Origin: Crotophaga sulcirostris
Taxonomy: Eukaryota > Chordata > Aves > Cuculiformes > Crotophagidae
DNA: 64,000 bases
Direction: 5' to 3'
NCBI GenBank assembly: GCA_013397455.1
Contig: VYZB01000024.1
Location: forward strand, 3,394,632-3,458,631
Below, piece after piece: positions 43,158 through 56,600 of the stretch (position 1 is the first letter of the stretch; every line of letters starts with the position of its first letter). A program made the translations under genes and the position numbers. The notes beneath the pieces were generated by a model, which did not search any database, was not told the DNA's origin, and worked only from the letters and a program-made list of their open reading frames with translations.

Positions 43158-43371
43158 ATGGATCTGGAGGAGACATACAAAGAAGGAGAGAATATGGAGG
43201 GGAAAATGACTCGAGCTGCAGCTGCCAAGTTAGTGAAAAAGAATTTTCTTGAAGCCTTGAAGTCCAATGACTTTGAAACACTGGAAGAGCTCTTGAGCCA
43301 AAAGAAAATAGACGTGGACACGGTGTTTGAAGTGGAAGATGAAAATCTGATTCTGGCATCCTACAAACAAG
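43158..43371 (+). CDS. ASB4: ASB4 coding exon 1
   Basis: Encodes residues 1-71 and the first base of G72. The conserved part starts at [20 protein letters not shown] and ends at [15 protein letters not shown]. Both candidate ATGs have good contexts (G at -3 for 43158, A at -3 for 43194, G at +4 for both). The donor is CAAG|GTAAAT. Upstream, a GTG-initiated frame extension from 43119 is not credible. Confidence 0.92.
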
Positions 43372-46300
43372 GTAAATGTGGCAGCATTCACCAGCCAGAT
43401 AGTAGATGATCTTGAGTGATTTTCAACAGACTGTGGCCTTTTGTCTCATCTGAAGCTGCAGTGTAAGTTGGTTCATAGGCAGTAATGATTCAGTAGTTCA
43501 TACAGCCCCAGTCCCTGCAGGAGGGGAGCTTATCAGCTATATCTGCTGGGCTTGGTGGAGAGCAGGCCAGAGATCAACCTGAGCCTCCATGCAGCTGAGG
43601 CAGCTGCTGCAGCTTCAGGGAAGTCCAGAAAGAAGTCCTTTGCCATTTCCTTGCAGAGAATTTGGGTGCAAAGCTCAGAATAGACACATGCAGACTGTGT
43701 GTGATATATACAGACCATTTAGAAATGTAAAATATTAAATCTCTTCCATTTTCAATTTACAGTAGTAGTACAGTGAATTCTCCCTAGTTCAGGAAAGCTA
43801 AGGAAATACTGCAAACCTTGGATATTGCTGGATGGGAGATTTATTTTTCAAACTGACAGAAAGTAAGGATATGCTAGTTTATCAGAACAGAAAAACCATC
43901 TGGAAAAACACAGCCAGAAAAGATATCTATGTTGGAGTGTGGAAAACACAAACCAGTTCTCAGCCAGACACTGAGTTTCCAAAAACTCATAACTTAAAGC
44001 AATAAAACAAGTTTTCTTTCTGCTAAAATCAACGTATTTCATTACCTATTTACTAATAGATTCTCTGTGTGTATCTAGAAAAACAGTAATGACCAGCCTT
44101 TGCCAGAAGTTAATCATATGTGGAGATAAACACCTCCAGTCCCAGCAGCACAGGAAGTGCTCTTTTTTTTCTGTGGCATAAAGAGGGGACAACATCCCAT
44201 TTCTTATACTTTTCTGTGTTTACCTCTTATTAACAAGTGGCTTCTGTTCTTCTGATTTCATTAGGGAGGATGATGCAATCATGACATACTTTCCTTGGGG
44301 CCAGTGGTTGAACTAACCTACACAGTAATGAATGTGTCTTAAAATACCTTGTCTTCTGTCCTCAGTAGGGTCAGATGCATTCTGGTCGTGCTTTGAGGCT
44401 ACAGGATTGATGCATAGATTTTTAATTGTAGATCATTTGACTGCAAACACCAAGCTGTTTCTTTTAGAGAAGTCTCTCCTTTGTCCAAAAAGTAGAGAGG
44501 TAAATGCACCCTATGACCTAAATCACAGCATTTTATTCACTTTGTCTGAAAGGCAGAAGGCACTCTATCAACTCTCATAAAAATTTTACTTTTATTCTGA
44601 GTCTCAGTTAACTGTGATATGAGAGGGGGATCCCCTTGAGGAGGGAGTGGGGAGAAAAATTGAGCCCCACTATCCCACCATTCAGACAGCCTGAGCTTTG
44701 CCAAAGCCCTAAGTGATGAGTCGGAAAGGAGGTGCCATGAGTGTCAAAACGGCTTTGCTTCCTCTCCTCCAAAGAGTCTGAGAGCTCCCAAGGACGTTGA
44801 CCTTGCATGCACCATGGCTTTTTCATGCTTTTAACCAACCAACCAGGCAAGCTAAACAAGGCCTGCCCTGCAGCCCACGTCTGCTTCCTGCTCAGTGCCT
44901 GGTCCTCGTCCCTCTGGGCTCTGAGACGTCTGCAGGTTTGGTCAGAGGACATGGGAGATGCTCACCCACAGTTGCACGGGCAAAGGAAATAAATGGTGAT
45001 ATCAGGCAGGGAAGTTGTGGCTATATAAAGTGATATCTTGGCTTTAAGGATTATTTTCCTACTACTATGTATCATTTATGGGTCATATCTGGCCATAAAT
45101 GTAAGGCCCATCTCCATGTGGGGTAAGTCAGCAGTGGTCCACATCTTGCTGGTAACAAGAGGGAATACTTCATGTGCATTCAGATATGGAACTGATTTAA
45201 GAAATTTGCTCTGCTATATACGTAGACTCTGGGATATAGCCCACCTACTTTGTGCCCAGTTTGGGGGCATATGATGCAAAGATTGTTTTACCAAAGCTAC
45301 CAACATAACCTGGATAGTCAGTAGGTTGTGAGAGGGCTGAGCAGCTACAGAGGAGCTTGTTGCCCTGCTTGGGCACTCAAGCTTCCTTCAGGCTGCCTGC
45401 TGTTGCCATTTGCTGTGTCGGTTCCGTGGGGATTTGGTTTAGTAGTCCCCAGAATTTAGTCCTAGAGTGAGTGCCATGGTCTGTAGACATTTTATCACTG
45501 ACCTGGTAGACTGTTTCTCACCTGTGACATCTCACACACTGTCCCTAATAAATGCTTATATTGGCCAGGAACAAATCACTATAGCCGTGCCAGAGCAGGA
45601 GATGTAGCTTCTGTCATGACTGTCCATTCTATATCTGTAATCATTCAGTGGAAATTAGCATTTTCAGAGGAGTACGAGAACTGCATTACTGGCATTTATC
45701 TCAAAATTTACTTGTAATTTAACTAGGAGGAACGAAAACTTTAATTCAAGTTTTTCCGTGCCACCAGCACTTTGTTTCTACCTCTTTCCTTTTTCTCCAT
45801 CTTCTTTCTGTCTAATACAACACACATGATTACTGTAAAAACTGTATCTATATAAAATTAAGGTTGAAAAACCATATACAACTAGAGACTAAAATATGAA
45901 GATATGAATTAATTTGGCATCATTATATATCTTTAGTATTTTTTTCTGTGTCGTTTACATGATAACAGCATTCAACCAGGCATTCACCCCAGGAGAAACA
46001 GATAAATCAAACCTAGAAAATTTTATAGGCACGTTCTAGCTAAAATGCAGCTGCTGTATCTAAAAAGAAAAGACAAAAGAAGCTTTAGACTTCTTCTGCC
46101 CCTCTGTACATTATTATTGTGTTTTACTTTTTTTAAACAAGTGATTATAGTAATTACTTCTGAGATTGTCTCTGTGCAGCCATTAAACGTAGTCCTATTT
46201 TGGGAACAAATATTTAAGTGTTATTTGGTCTTACACCTGTTTGTAAGAAAAAAAATCATTGTGAAATTTTCAGAGAAAAATTCAAACACTTTTGAGCCAA

Positions 46301-49300
46301 ATTTCATGCTAAAGTATTACTGCTTCTATTTGGCTCTTCAGCCTAGTTTACAGTATCCAAACTCTTGACTCCATGCTCCTCAGGGGCAGTAGCTGGCAGG
46401 AGGTCTGTGATGCAGCTGCAGCCACATTGCCAGAGGTCATCTATGTGCAATGCATCACTGGAGGTCTGAATGCAGCTCCTGACATGCAAGATCCTGCCAT
46501 CTCCTACACAGGAGCAGCAGGATGAGCTATTTCTTGAGTCACTGGCCTAAATAAATGCCATCTCCTTATTCCAATGCCACCTTTGTTCAGTTATTGGCAG
46601 GCTGAAGATCCGATTTCCCCCATATTTTTTAGCTGGTAACTTGGAGCTAATGGCTCTAAGCATTATTTTTTTTTTTTAGTCACAAGAAAAACAAAAGCTG
46701 CCTTCAGAGTACATCTACACCAGAATTATATCTCCAAAAGGCAGGCTATTCAGCACACATAGTAAAAATGCTTAATGTAAATGAAGTTATGCTTCAGAGA
46801 ACTTCCTGTACACTAATCTGTATCTGGTGAAATTATAGTAAATTAAAGCAAAATTCTAACCCTTCTTTCCCCCTCAATCATTCTCAGTAGGTAGACAGAC
46901 CAAAGAAAATTCTTTGCCAAGCATGGTAACACATTTTTATTTTGTGCAGGGTACTGGCTACCTAGCTACAAATTAAAAATATCCTGGGCAACTGGACTTC
47001 ATCTCGCTGTAATGTATGGGCATCTGGAGAGTCTGTCAGTCCTGCTCAATCACAAGGCTACAATCAACTGTCGGCCCAACGGAAAAGCTGCAATCCACAT
47101 AGCATGTGAGATGGCGAATGTTGAGTGTCTCAAGATCCTTTGCAACCATGGAGCTAAGCTGAACTGCTTTTCAATGAGTGGGCAGGCACCCTTGCACTTC
47201 TGTACGACACGAACCTCCATGCCTTGTGCCCAGCAGCTGATTTGGAGAGGTAAGGTAAAGCTCTGGAGGGTCTCTTGTTGCATCCTTAGGGACAGTGGAT
47301 TTGGTCTTTGATTTCTCTTAGGAAGGAATTTGTCAAAGTACAGGTGTATTTATCCCTTCCATCCACAGCTGACCCATGTCTTCATCTTAGATGCCTTCTT
47401 CCCCATCTCTTTGATCAGAGGAAGTTTCTCGCATTCAGATTCCTCATCCCACCTGTCCTTTCCTCTCCCTGGCCACCCTTCCTTACTCCAGAGTCATTTT
47501 CCATTTCAGTGCCTCCATCCCACTCCCCAGTCAGTACTGCAGCAGAAGGGTTCCTCCGAATCAGGGCGTTTCTATTTCTCTATTTCATTTCTATCTTCTT
47601 TCTCTAGGTTTACTATTGAGATGTTTTCACATGTAAGTGCACCCCTTTCCTCTACTTCCTTGTTCAGATTTCCTTGATCTCAGTAAAATTCTTCTGACCA
47701 TTTATTTTTTGAGACCTCACTTTGAAAAACTGGGTGCAGTTTCTCATACCATCTCCTCATTTGTCAACAGCCAAACTCCTGCATCTATGTAGGTATTGGG
47801 GAGAAAAAGGCTATTCATAGAATATTTTTGTTTTCACAAAGTAAGATAATCATACTATGCTGCTGGTCATCTGTAACAAATGAAGCTATGAATAGATGTA
47901 ATTCTGGATAAGTATATTGGTGTCACACTCTGTTTCCTTAACACAGAGATGCTGACTCAGGACATGGTAAAAGACAGCCATAAAAGGTACAGCAAAGTCA
48001 GGCAGTTCAAGTCTTAAGTTACATACAGATTCCCTTATTTATCACACTGTGCCATGGCAAATACAAATGTTTTTAGGGTTTGTGGTGTTTTTGCTACATA
48101 TATTTGTGTTGTTATTGAAGGCTTTTCCTGACATGCAGAGCCCAAGTATGCTTTGTGGGCAAGGCAAATGCAGCCCTGAATGAATAACCACATTGTTTTT
48201 CTTCTGCTGGAAAGATATGTAATTTTTTGTTTGGTAGAAAAGAAAATAAATGCTGCCAGTTGTATCCTGCCCGAAGAAAACAGTCCTGACGGCAGGAGTT
48301 GAATTTGCTACCATGGAAAACCTTAAAAGTCAAATGTAGTCTTGTAAAATGTAGCATAGGATGAATGCAAATGAAAGGATGTATTCTGTAGGATTTCTCC
48401 ACCCACCCATCAGCAACAGAATAATAATAATTTACAAGCCACCCGTCATCCTAAAGGACTAGGTAAATTCAAATCTCCGTACGAACTAAATGTCAAGACT
48501 CCAAACAAAATGGAAAGGTCTGGAGAAAAATGTGGCAGGTGTGCACATACACATCACAGCACCATGCAACAGCAGAAGCCAGGGTTTTGGTTCGTGTCCT
48601 TGCACCAAGATTTCCAAGACTCATCTCCTGCCTTGCCATCTCCACTCAGTGGTGTCACACTGGCTTAATTCAGGTAAATGAGGTTTAATCACTGCTGTTT
48701 TGGGCACCTTGCCAACCAAGAAAAACTGATCCTGTGTTCCTTTACCACCTCCAAACTCAGATTGCTGATACTCTTATCAACATCTAACGTGACTAACACT
48801 CAATATGGCTTAATGGTGTTAGCACTCAGGTTTTCCAGCCCAGACGTAATTTCTGACTCCTGTTCCTCACTCCCACCTCACTCTTAATGTAATTTTGGCC
48901 ACATAAGCTCTTTTGTGAGTTGGGAGAGAAAGGGGTGACCACGCAGTGTGCAGTTGTTCTTGCACAAGTACCTCATTGGCAGCTTGCCAGGGCCCCAAGT
49001 TCAAGGAACCCTTGTCCACCCAGATGTGGTCTCCGACACCAGCACCCTCCATCTCTTGAAGAAGACCCTTGCCCATCCATCCTGCTGCCCCTCCACTGCA
49101 GCTTGATGCTGACTGTATTCAGCTGCAGTGTTCAGTATTATTCCTCCAGCCGTTTGCATTTCTTTTGAGAAAATCTCTGGTAGGGTGCGGGCTGGAACCC
49201 CCCCGCATCCCCACCTGGCTGCTCGGTAGATGGTGCTGTTGCTTCACCTGAGACAGGCGCTGGGCACAAACAGAGCAATCCCACCAGTCCCCTCAACAGC

Positions 49301-52300
49301 CTGCGAACAGATCCAGAGCCTCAGCTGGGGACTTTGGCGATGTTTTTGTTTGGCTTTTTTTATATATCACCTATGCATCTGCCATTAAATGTCCTTTCTT
49401 CCAGGCTTCCGATTAATGAGGAGCTGCGGGAAGCTTTCTCAGGGATAGTTTTGTGCAGAACTATTCTCCCGTGTAGGGGTAAAACTCTCCTTTTTCGTTC
49501 AGTTCTTCATTTATAGGAATAATCATTTCAACAGATATTTGGACCTGAACACTGTTCCAAAATAGAGTGGTCAGATAGGGTCTTCGGCCAACTCAGGACC
49601 AAACTATCACATTTGCAGCTGTACCCAAGAACCTGAAATTTCCGAGTGTTTCCTTGGAGGCTTAAGAAATGCAGAATCCATGTCCCTAGCTATTTGCGTT
49701 TCCATGCATGTGTTTCATACCAGTTGCCCACCTTCTCCTTGGGTGGCATCGTTCAAGCAGAGAGATGGCCAAACCAGAATTTTGTTGCCTTCATGTTCTC
49801 CCGTCACCTTTTTTGACAGGAGCAAATGTGAACATAAAAACAAACAACCAAGATGAGGAGACTCCTCTGCATACTGCTGCACGTTTGGGTATCCCTGAGC
49901 TCGTGGCCTTTTATGTGGAACAAGGAGCACACATTGATGCTCTCAATGCCTACATGGAGACTCCCCTGGCCTGCGCAGCCTATTGGGCCCTTCACTATAA
50001 GGATCAGATATACAGCCCTGATCATCACCTCATCTGTCGGATGCTCTTAGACTATAAAGCTGAAGTGAATGCTCGTGATGAGGATTTCAAAACACCGCTC
50101 CACAAAGCTGCATGGAACTGTGATCACGTCCTGCTGCATATGCTGCTGGAGGCAGGAGCAGAAGCAAACATCATGGATGTCAATGGCTGTGCACCCCTAC
50201 AGTACATCATAAAAGTGACATCTGTGCGGCCAGCTGCCCAGCCTGAAATCTGCTACCAGCTGCTACTGAACCACGGAGCAGCTAGGATATATCCTCTGCA
50301 ATTCCACAAGGTTAAGGATGGCTTTCTATAGTAGGGTTGTGGATAGAGGTGATGTCTTGAACAGGAATGGGATGAGAGATCCAAACTTTGGGGTTTGGTG
50401 GTATCTGGATTTGCTGGTATCTTGTGAACTATGGGCTCAGAATGCCCAAAACCTTGTGAGCCAGCCTGCTGTAAGAATGGTATCCTTCAACTGAAGTGAA
50501 AATAGAGATGCTAATGACAGGAAACAAACTCAGATGCCATTTTTGTTCTTAATCAACTCGAAATCCCAAACGCTACATGCTAGTTCAAGCCTGATTTTTC
50601 TGAGCTGTTTCACTTTCCCATTTCAGAAAACCTACATGCCTTTATCAAACCTAGCTCCATACAGGCTTAGCTGGCTTATACAAAATGCATATTTCATTGC
50701 ATCTGCCAAAGACTGGAGACCAGACCAATTGAGTCAATTTGCCACTTCTGGCCTTTAAAAAATCTATTCAAATCTATTCCGTATGAGATCGATCTCAGTA
50801 AAGGTTTGGCTCACTCCCAGGAAATGTGAGAAATTAAGGGGAAATTCTGGGCCTGGATTCAAAGTTGATTAAAAAAAAATAAAATTGCAGGATCCCTCCC
50901 AAAGACTTTCTAGGCCTGCAAAGCCCAGGGCACTAGCTGTCAGACTTCTTACATCAGGGAACCAAGTAAGCTTGCTGCAGTCAGGACTTATACTGTCTCA
51001 TCCAGTGCCTTGAGCAACATTTTGCAGATCCCTCACTGTATATGAAAAGTTTGAACATGCCAAGCAAGCAGAAGTCTTTGAATAAAATGCCAAATTTTGG
51101 CTGTGCCCTCTTGAGCCCAGGATGAGCTGGTCCTCCCTGTAACAGAACAAGAGTTAGTCTCCTAGAGCATGTTTGAGAGCCAGATCTGGGGTCTCCTTGC
51201 CTCCACCTTTCTCCTGTATGAAACAAGTCTCCCTTCCAAACCATTATTTGCCATCTGTAAAATATGTAGGATGATATTTATCCCAGAGGGATGTTCTGCT
51301 GTTTTGTTTATGAAAGTCTGTCTACTGTGTGGGACAGAATCATGCATCACACGGTGATTCACAGTGTGAATGCAAAGTGTTATTCCATGAGTGTCAGTGA
51401 TGGTAGATTGTTTTCTTTCCTAGTTAAAGTTACTGGGTAGACCAGTTGTTTCCAGGACCTTGTGTGTCTTGGAAGCCTTACTTCTGAACTGTGTCATCTG
51501 CCAGTCTTCCTTTAAATTTCCCTGCAACAATGCATTTTTTGATTCATATGATGGCATTGTTTCTGTTCCTGTGCTGCATGAACTGGAGCAAGGACTTTGT
51601 GCATGGCTTTACCTGGTGTCAAGACTCTCAACCTAGCTATGAAAAAGTTATTTCCAGATTCAGATGAAAAAGGTACTCCCATCAGCAAGTTACACTGCTC
51701 TGGAGACCTAGGACACCATTTCTGTATGGTGTTAAACCAGGGTGTGTACAGCTCCACTGCAGACTGGCTTAGGGTTTCTTGCTGTGCTCACACTGAGCAG
51801 TGTATACAGGGCTTGTGTTTTTTGCATCTCCAAATGGATCCTCTTGTAATGCTTTGGCTGTGTCTGTCTCAGTATGCCACTGCTCAGTGCCAAGCATTCA
51901 GGTTAGCCCCAGCTTCTTGGTGGTACTCATTATCTCTATGCATCCTGCACGTAGGTGCTACAAGCCTGTCATTCCCACCCCAGAGCTGTGGAGGTCGTTG
52001 TCAATAGCTATGAACACATCAAATGGACATCTAAGTGGAAAGCAGCCATACCTGATGATGTCTTCGAGGTAAGCTCTTAATGAGTTGCAACTGCCTAAAA
52101 TCCAGTCTCATTATTTACATTCTCTATGTCTGACCAAAGAAAAGTGAGAATGCTTTTGAAAGAGAAGAACATCTCAAGGATTTGGGACTTCCTCTTTTAA
52201 TATTACTCATGTGACAAAAGCATATCACTCAATCACATATTTTGAGAAAATTTCATTGCAACTTTATCCTTTGGAGAACCCCTTGTCAGGGATGCTGCGG

Positions 52301-53689
52301 GAGCTCAGCTGTCCCTGCACTCAGCAAGTGCAAAGATTCTGGCTGTGATCAGTGTCTCTTCAGATCTGTCAATGAGTATATTTATATATTTTTAAGTCAG
52401 CAAATATTTTAAAAGAACTGTGTTACATGTTACTATATATTTAGGTTCTGTTGCATGGCTTGGATTTCTGTGAGCAGGACTGGTTAGCGACAAATATGAG
52501 AGAATGTGAGAATTTTTTCAGGTCAGTTTTGTTTAGGAAAAAAAATCTAAGAAACCATTTTGAGTGACCACAAAATTAAATGTTAAAGGTCCTTTTCCAC
52601 CTTAATAATAATAATAGTAATAATCATAGTAATAATAATAATAATAGCAGCTTTGCGGAGGTAGAGGTGTGTTTAGAAAGGAAATAACTAATTTTTTTTC
52701 TCTGAACAAAAAATTTAATCTGAAACCTTGAAGCATTCTTATTTGGAAAAGTCTAAATTTGTTCTATTTCTTTGTTGAGATTGTCATTTTTTGTTGTCAA
52801 AGCTCTTTGCCAAATTTCACATGAAATTAAAGAAAAAAAATTTTGTTCACACAAATCTGTGCTTATCAATGCATAAAATGTGACCAAAAAAAGTGTAACC
52901 AGTTCTGTCAAATAGCAAGAATATAAAGCAAGGTCAAGTCATGTGTGGTTGTATATATTTATTGTTCGCTTCTTTTATTTCGACACCATTTGTAAGCATC
53001 TGTACTTTCTTCTTGTGGGGATGCAATTTTATTTATTCTAAAGGGCCACCGGGGCGATGAGCAAGACCAAATGTGCTTTACCACTCGCAGACCCAGCTCA
53101 GCCATTGGCAGCACTGGCATTACGCTGCCTCACTGCCCCACGGTGCGGTTTAGGGGATTAACTTGTCCATGTTCCCCAGCCCTGAGCTGGCTGCTGCACC
53201 TGTTCAGATGAGGGCTGGTACCACAGAAGAACTCCCACCTCAAACTGATGGATATAAGACATACCAGTCCTAAAGGTTTCATCATAGCCTTTTGCTTAAC
53301 ACTAAGTGTTTGAGGCAAGCGTAAGGATTTTGTGCCGGCATTTCAGTGAACCAAGTCCCTGGTGGTGGGTGTGCCTCCAAGGGACAGGATAGCTCTCCGT
53401 GCTTTTGACCTTGTTCTGCCAAGGGCTGCATGTGGGCAGGGGCAAGGGAGGGAGGGAAAACAACCTTATCGCCCTGAAACATGATTGTGTTTTTTTCCAG
53501 CGGCACCAGGATTTCTATGACTCTTTGTTCACTGTGTGCAGCAACTCACCCCGGTCGCTCATGCATTTATGCAGATGTGCTATTCGGGCGATACTGTCAG
53601 AAAGGTGTCACCAAGGAGTCCCCCTGCTCTCCATCCCCCTGTCCATGAAGAGTTACTTGCTGCTGGAACCAGAAGGAATCATCTACTGA
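43158..53689 (+). CDS. ASB4: Ankyrin repeat and SOCS box protein 4, complete coding region, five exons
   Basis: Encodes a substrate receptor of an Elongin B/C-Cullin-5 ubiquitin ligase, linked in mammals to vascular differentiation and to hypothalamic signalling. The five exons join to 435 residues; human ASB4 has 426. An N-terminal segment is followed by ankyrin repeats (about residues 85-325) and a C-terminal SOCS box (about 387-431) with a BC box S392-L393-x3-C397-x3-I401 and a Cul5-type segment around L416-P419. Introns follow GT-AG with phases 1,1,0,0. N255 aligns with human N246, reported as the FIH hydroxylation site. I start at 43158 because it is the first in-frame ATG; the ATG at 43194 fits the human N-terminus better and gives 423 residues. 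The span includes introns, in which I see no other gene. Confidence 0.95.
46950..47249 (+). CDS. ASB4: ASB4 coding exon 2 (first ankyrin repeats)
   Basis: A 300-bp exon encoding residues 73-171 with split Gly codons at both ends. It starts [20 protein letters not shown] and includes [10 protein letters not shown] and [14 protein letters not shown], typical ankyrin helix-turn-helix units (about three repeats). The acceptor is TTTGTGCAG|GG and the donor AGAG|GTAAGG. Confidence 0.96.
49820..50310 (+). CDS. ASB4: ASB4 coding exon 3 (central ankyrin repeats, N255)
   Basis: The largest exon, encoding residues 173-335 plus two bases of G172. It starts [20 protein letters not shown] and contains [20 protein letters not shown], where N255 is the likely FIH target, and [20 protein letters not shown]. 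It ends at [10 protein letters not shown]. The donor AAG|GTTAAG is weaker than consensus; reading through gives a stop after a few residues. Confidence 0.96.
51955..52068 (+). CDS. ASB4: ASB4 coding exon 4
   Basis: A 114-bp exon encoding residues 336-373 ([20 protein letters not shown], then [18 protein letters not shown]), the linker between the ankyrin domain and the SOCS box. The acceptor is GCACGTAG|GTG and the donor GAG|GTAAGC, both at phase 0. The small size hides it among overlapping frames. Confidence 0.95.
52602..52648. repeat. (TAA)n microsatellite
   Basis: Roughly fifteen TAA/AAT trinucleotides with TAG and CAT interruptions, in ASB4 intron 4. Confidence 0.9.
53501..53689 (+). CDS. 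ASB4: ASB4 coding exon 5 (SOCS box, stop)
   Basis: Encodes residues 374-435, starting [20 protein letters not shown], through the SOCS box, to the conserved end [11 protein letters not shown] and TGA at 53687-53689. The BC box ([10 protein letters not shown]) should bind Elongin C. The acceptor follows a T-rich tract (GTTTTTTTCCAG|CGG). No AATAAA is seen in the next 2 kb; TATAAA at 54267-54272 is a weak candidate signal. Confidence 0.96.
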   Translation, partial: RHQDFYDSLFTVCSNSPRSLMHLCRCAIRAILSERCHQGVPLLSIPLSMKSYLLLEPEGIIY

Positions 53690-56600
53690 GCTGCAGCAGC
53701 AGCACCAGCACTGGCATCTCCGATCCCAGATCCACGCACCTCTGTGTGGAGCTGGAGATCCAGGCACAACCTTGTCACAGCCCATTGCTTTCATACAGCC
53801 CCAGGCCAACCTGAAGCTTGGCTGGGATTTACCTGCTGTCCTGAGAGCCGCTGTCTTTCCCTGCACTGAGGAATCGGATCACACTGGGGGGCAGATCTGA
53901 AAAGCACCCCCTCCCCAACAAACACAGGGACGCACCCTTCCATGCTTTGTTCTGCCTAACTTAAACGATGCTTCTGCTGCCTTTGGTATTCATTTCTCTG
54001 CCTGCTAAAGAGCATTAGATTCAATCAGAACAACCTTTGAAACTGTTTCACTGTAATTTTCTTCAGCTGTCACTTTGAGAGTAAAAGAAAAGATATCATC
54101 AAAAAATAGGACATTTATTACTGTCATAGAAATGCTTTCCCAGAACAAAATGGGCAAACTGCTTTGAATCATGACCACAGACAGAATTTCAGTATTTTTC
54201 ATATTTTCCTGTGGATTGACTCTCAATTGAATGTTAGTTCGCTGTTCACTACACCTGTCTGTATCTTATAAAGCTTTGTCATAATAATATCCTTTTTAAT
54301 TGTAAGATTTTTTTCCATTATCAATCACAACATTGAAATCTACAGCATTTGTATTTCTGTACATTGCTATTCATGGCAAGGTAGCTTCTAGCAGATGCTG
54401 TCTCTGTTTCTGCTCCTACTGCGTCCGAAGATAATTTCATGTCCTGGTGTTGAGACGTGCAGGTAGAATGGACTTGCCCCTGTAACCTGCACAACTGGGC
54501 TTACACCCATACATATATCCCTCAGGACGGTGTTGGAAGGGATCTGGGGAGAATATAAGCCCTTCTTTTCATTGACTATGAATGGAACCTAGCCTGCAAA
54601 CATGGACTATGCACCTCATCTTTTTGGCAACTAGGCGCAGGTGAGAAGATTCCCACCCTAACGAAAAGGTGTTGCCAAGATGATGACATGCTGGCTGTGC
54701 TGTTAGAGACCTACCCATTCTCCTGGTTTGCTGAGCCTGTGCTTTTGGACCTGCCAGTGCTGGTTTCCCTCCTTGAAGGAAACATTTACTCCTGAACAAG
54801 CTCTGTCTCCAGTTTGGTTCGGCAGGATGAAATGCAGGGCAGAGGCAATTCACATACCAAGTGACCCACAGCAAGGACAAGTGTGTGATCTGACCTACAG
54901 AAAAAAATCCCATTTTTCTTCCCTATTTCAGTTAGATGCAATCTATCTGGGCTATTCCACTTTTTTTTAGACACTGACAATTCTGGGCTCTGTTGAAAGG
55001 GAGGTGAGCCATGCCCACCACTGAGAGCCGGTAACTCCTGACTTCTCATTGCATCTCTGACTGTGAAGCTGTCGATCCTTATCACTATTATTATCTCTTT
55101 GCAAGAGAGCCCACAACACATTAGGCTCTTCCCAGCTGGACAGGAGCAGCCAGGCTGTTCACTGTCTCTGTATCTCACAAACTGACAATAATAGCACTTG
55201 AAAAAATGTACAGATTATTTAGTGCTATAAATCACTTCTCTTTCTTTTCATCTCAGTTTTCATGAATCAAAGCTTGTTCACTGTGTTAGTAGAGAATCCA
55301 ATTCATGGATCTGTTTATGTTTAGCTAGACAGCAAATTAGATTGCTATTTAACAGTTTCCAGTTTCAATGGAGAATTTCAAAGACAACATATAACACGAG
55401 AAAATGCTTTCTCGTATGAAGTTGTAATACAGGCCCTTGCACTTTACTAAGCTGATGAAAGATCCCTATAGATTTACAAAGTTATCTCTATCAGAGACAA
55501 TATAGTCTTTTACAGGAGAGAATGAGCAGGATCTGAGGTAGTAGATAGAATAATCCACTTGAGGCAGTTCCAGGTCAATGGGATCCACTGAATTCTGCAC
55601 TTAGGAAAACCAGTGAATTTGGAATGACAGAAAAAAGCTTAGATTATCTAAACCCAATGCTTTTATAGGCAATGTACCTATGCAAGTCAGACATGAGGAA
55701 GAGGATTTGCAAACTGGTCAAGGCAAGAAAATGTTTGTTGCTTTCTGAACAACCTAACAAAGGGGAAAGCTGAGTACTCCAGAAGAGACAGATGGAGGTA
55801 GCTGATTTTATTTGGAATACATCCCTGTGCTGGCTGCTTCTGGAAGTGAAATCCTGCATCTGGAAGAGGGAGGTTTAAGTCAGAACAATAGCAGTGTTTT
55901 TTTGACCTGTCTCAACCAGGACTCTCTTGCTGAGAAAGAAGAAAAAAGGCTGTCACCAGTGTTCCTAAATTCACTCTGATCCTCCTCCTCTGCAGTGAAC
56001 ATACTTAATTTTTATTCTGTGGGCACCCAGCCTCACTTCCAAGCTTTGTACCAAGCAGGTGCCAGATTATAGCCATTGTGGTATCTGACAGGGAGCACAG
56101 TGGGATCAGGCTGATTATAGTCATAGGAATTTGCAAGCTGTTAAAAACACTGGAGAGCATCCCTGTCACATAAAAAAGACCTGATTGATGCACTTTAATT
56201 GCTTCTGTTGTTAGAGTTAGAAAGACCAACAGTAAGCAAACCTTATTATTTGTTACCTTTTTAGCATTTCTTCCTTTTTTTCCTCTTCCTGTACTCTATT
56301 TCCACACAATGGATGGAACTACTCATCTGAGACATGGGGGTACCTGATAATAAGCTCCTCATTTATTAGATTTATGGAATACATAGTCTTCTTATTCTGA
56401 CTTACTGCCAATGCTTTGAAATTTTGTGCTATAATATAACTTTCAATCATGCTTTTATGTTTTCAATGCTGCAACAGATTGGATGACTGCAGGTCGAAAT
56501 GATGACAAACCAACCCCTACACTGGAAGTTTGAACCTAGTCGTGACCTGAAAAAACAGAAAATTGTTTTCAGTATTGTTTGGTGTCTTCTGTGAAATCAG

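Noticed and set aside
43119..43409. Extended ASB4 exon 1 frame beginning with GTG
   Set aside because: GTG initiation is not expected; the proper ATG codons are at 43158 and 43194, and the 3' end runs past the splice donor at 43372.
44995..45030. TATA-like CTATATAAAG in ASB4 intron 1
   Set aside because: No exon or start codon with supporting evidence follows; such motifs are frequent in AT-rich introns.
52602..52648. Regular short repeats considered as a CRISPR-like or satellite array
   Set aside because: Simple (TAA)n microsatellite; the genome is vertebrate and there are no spacers.
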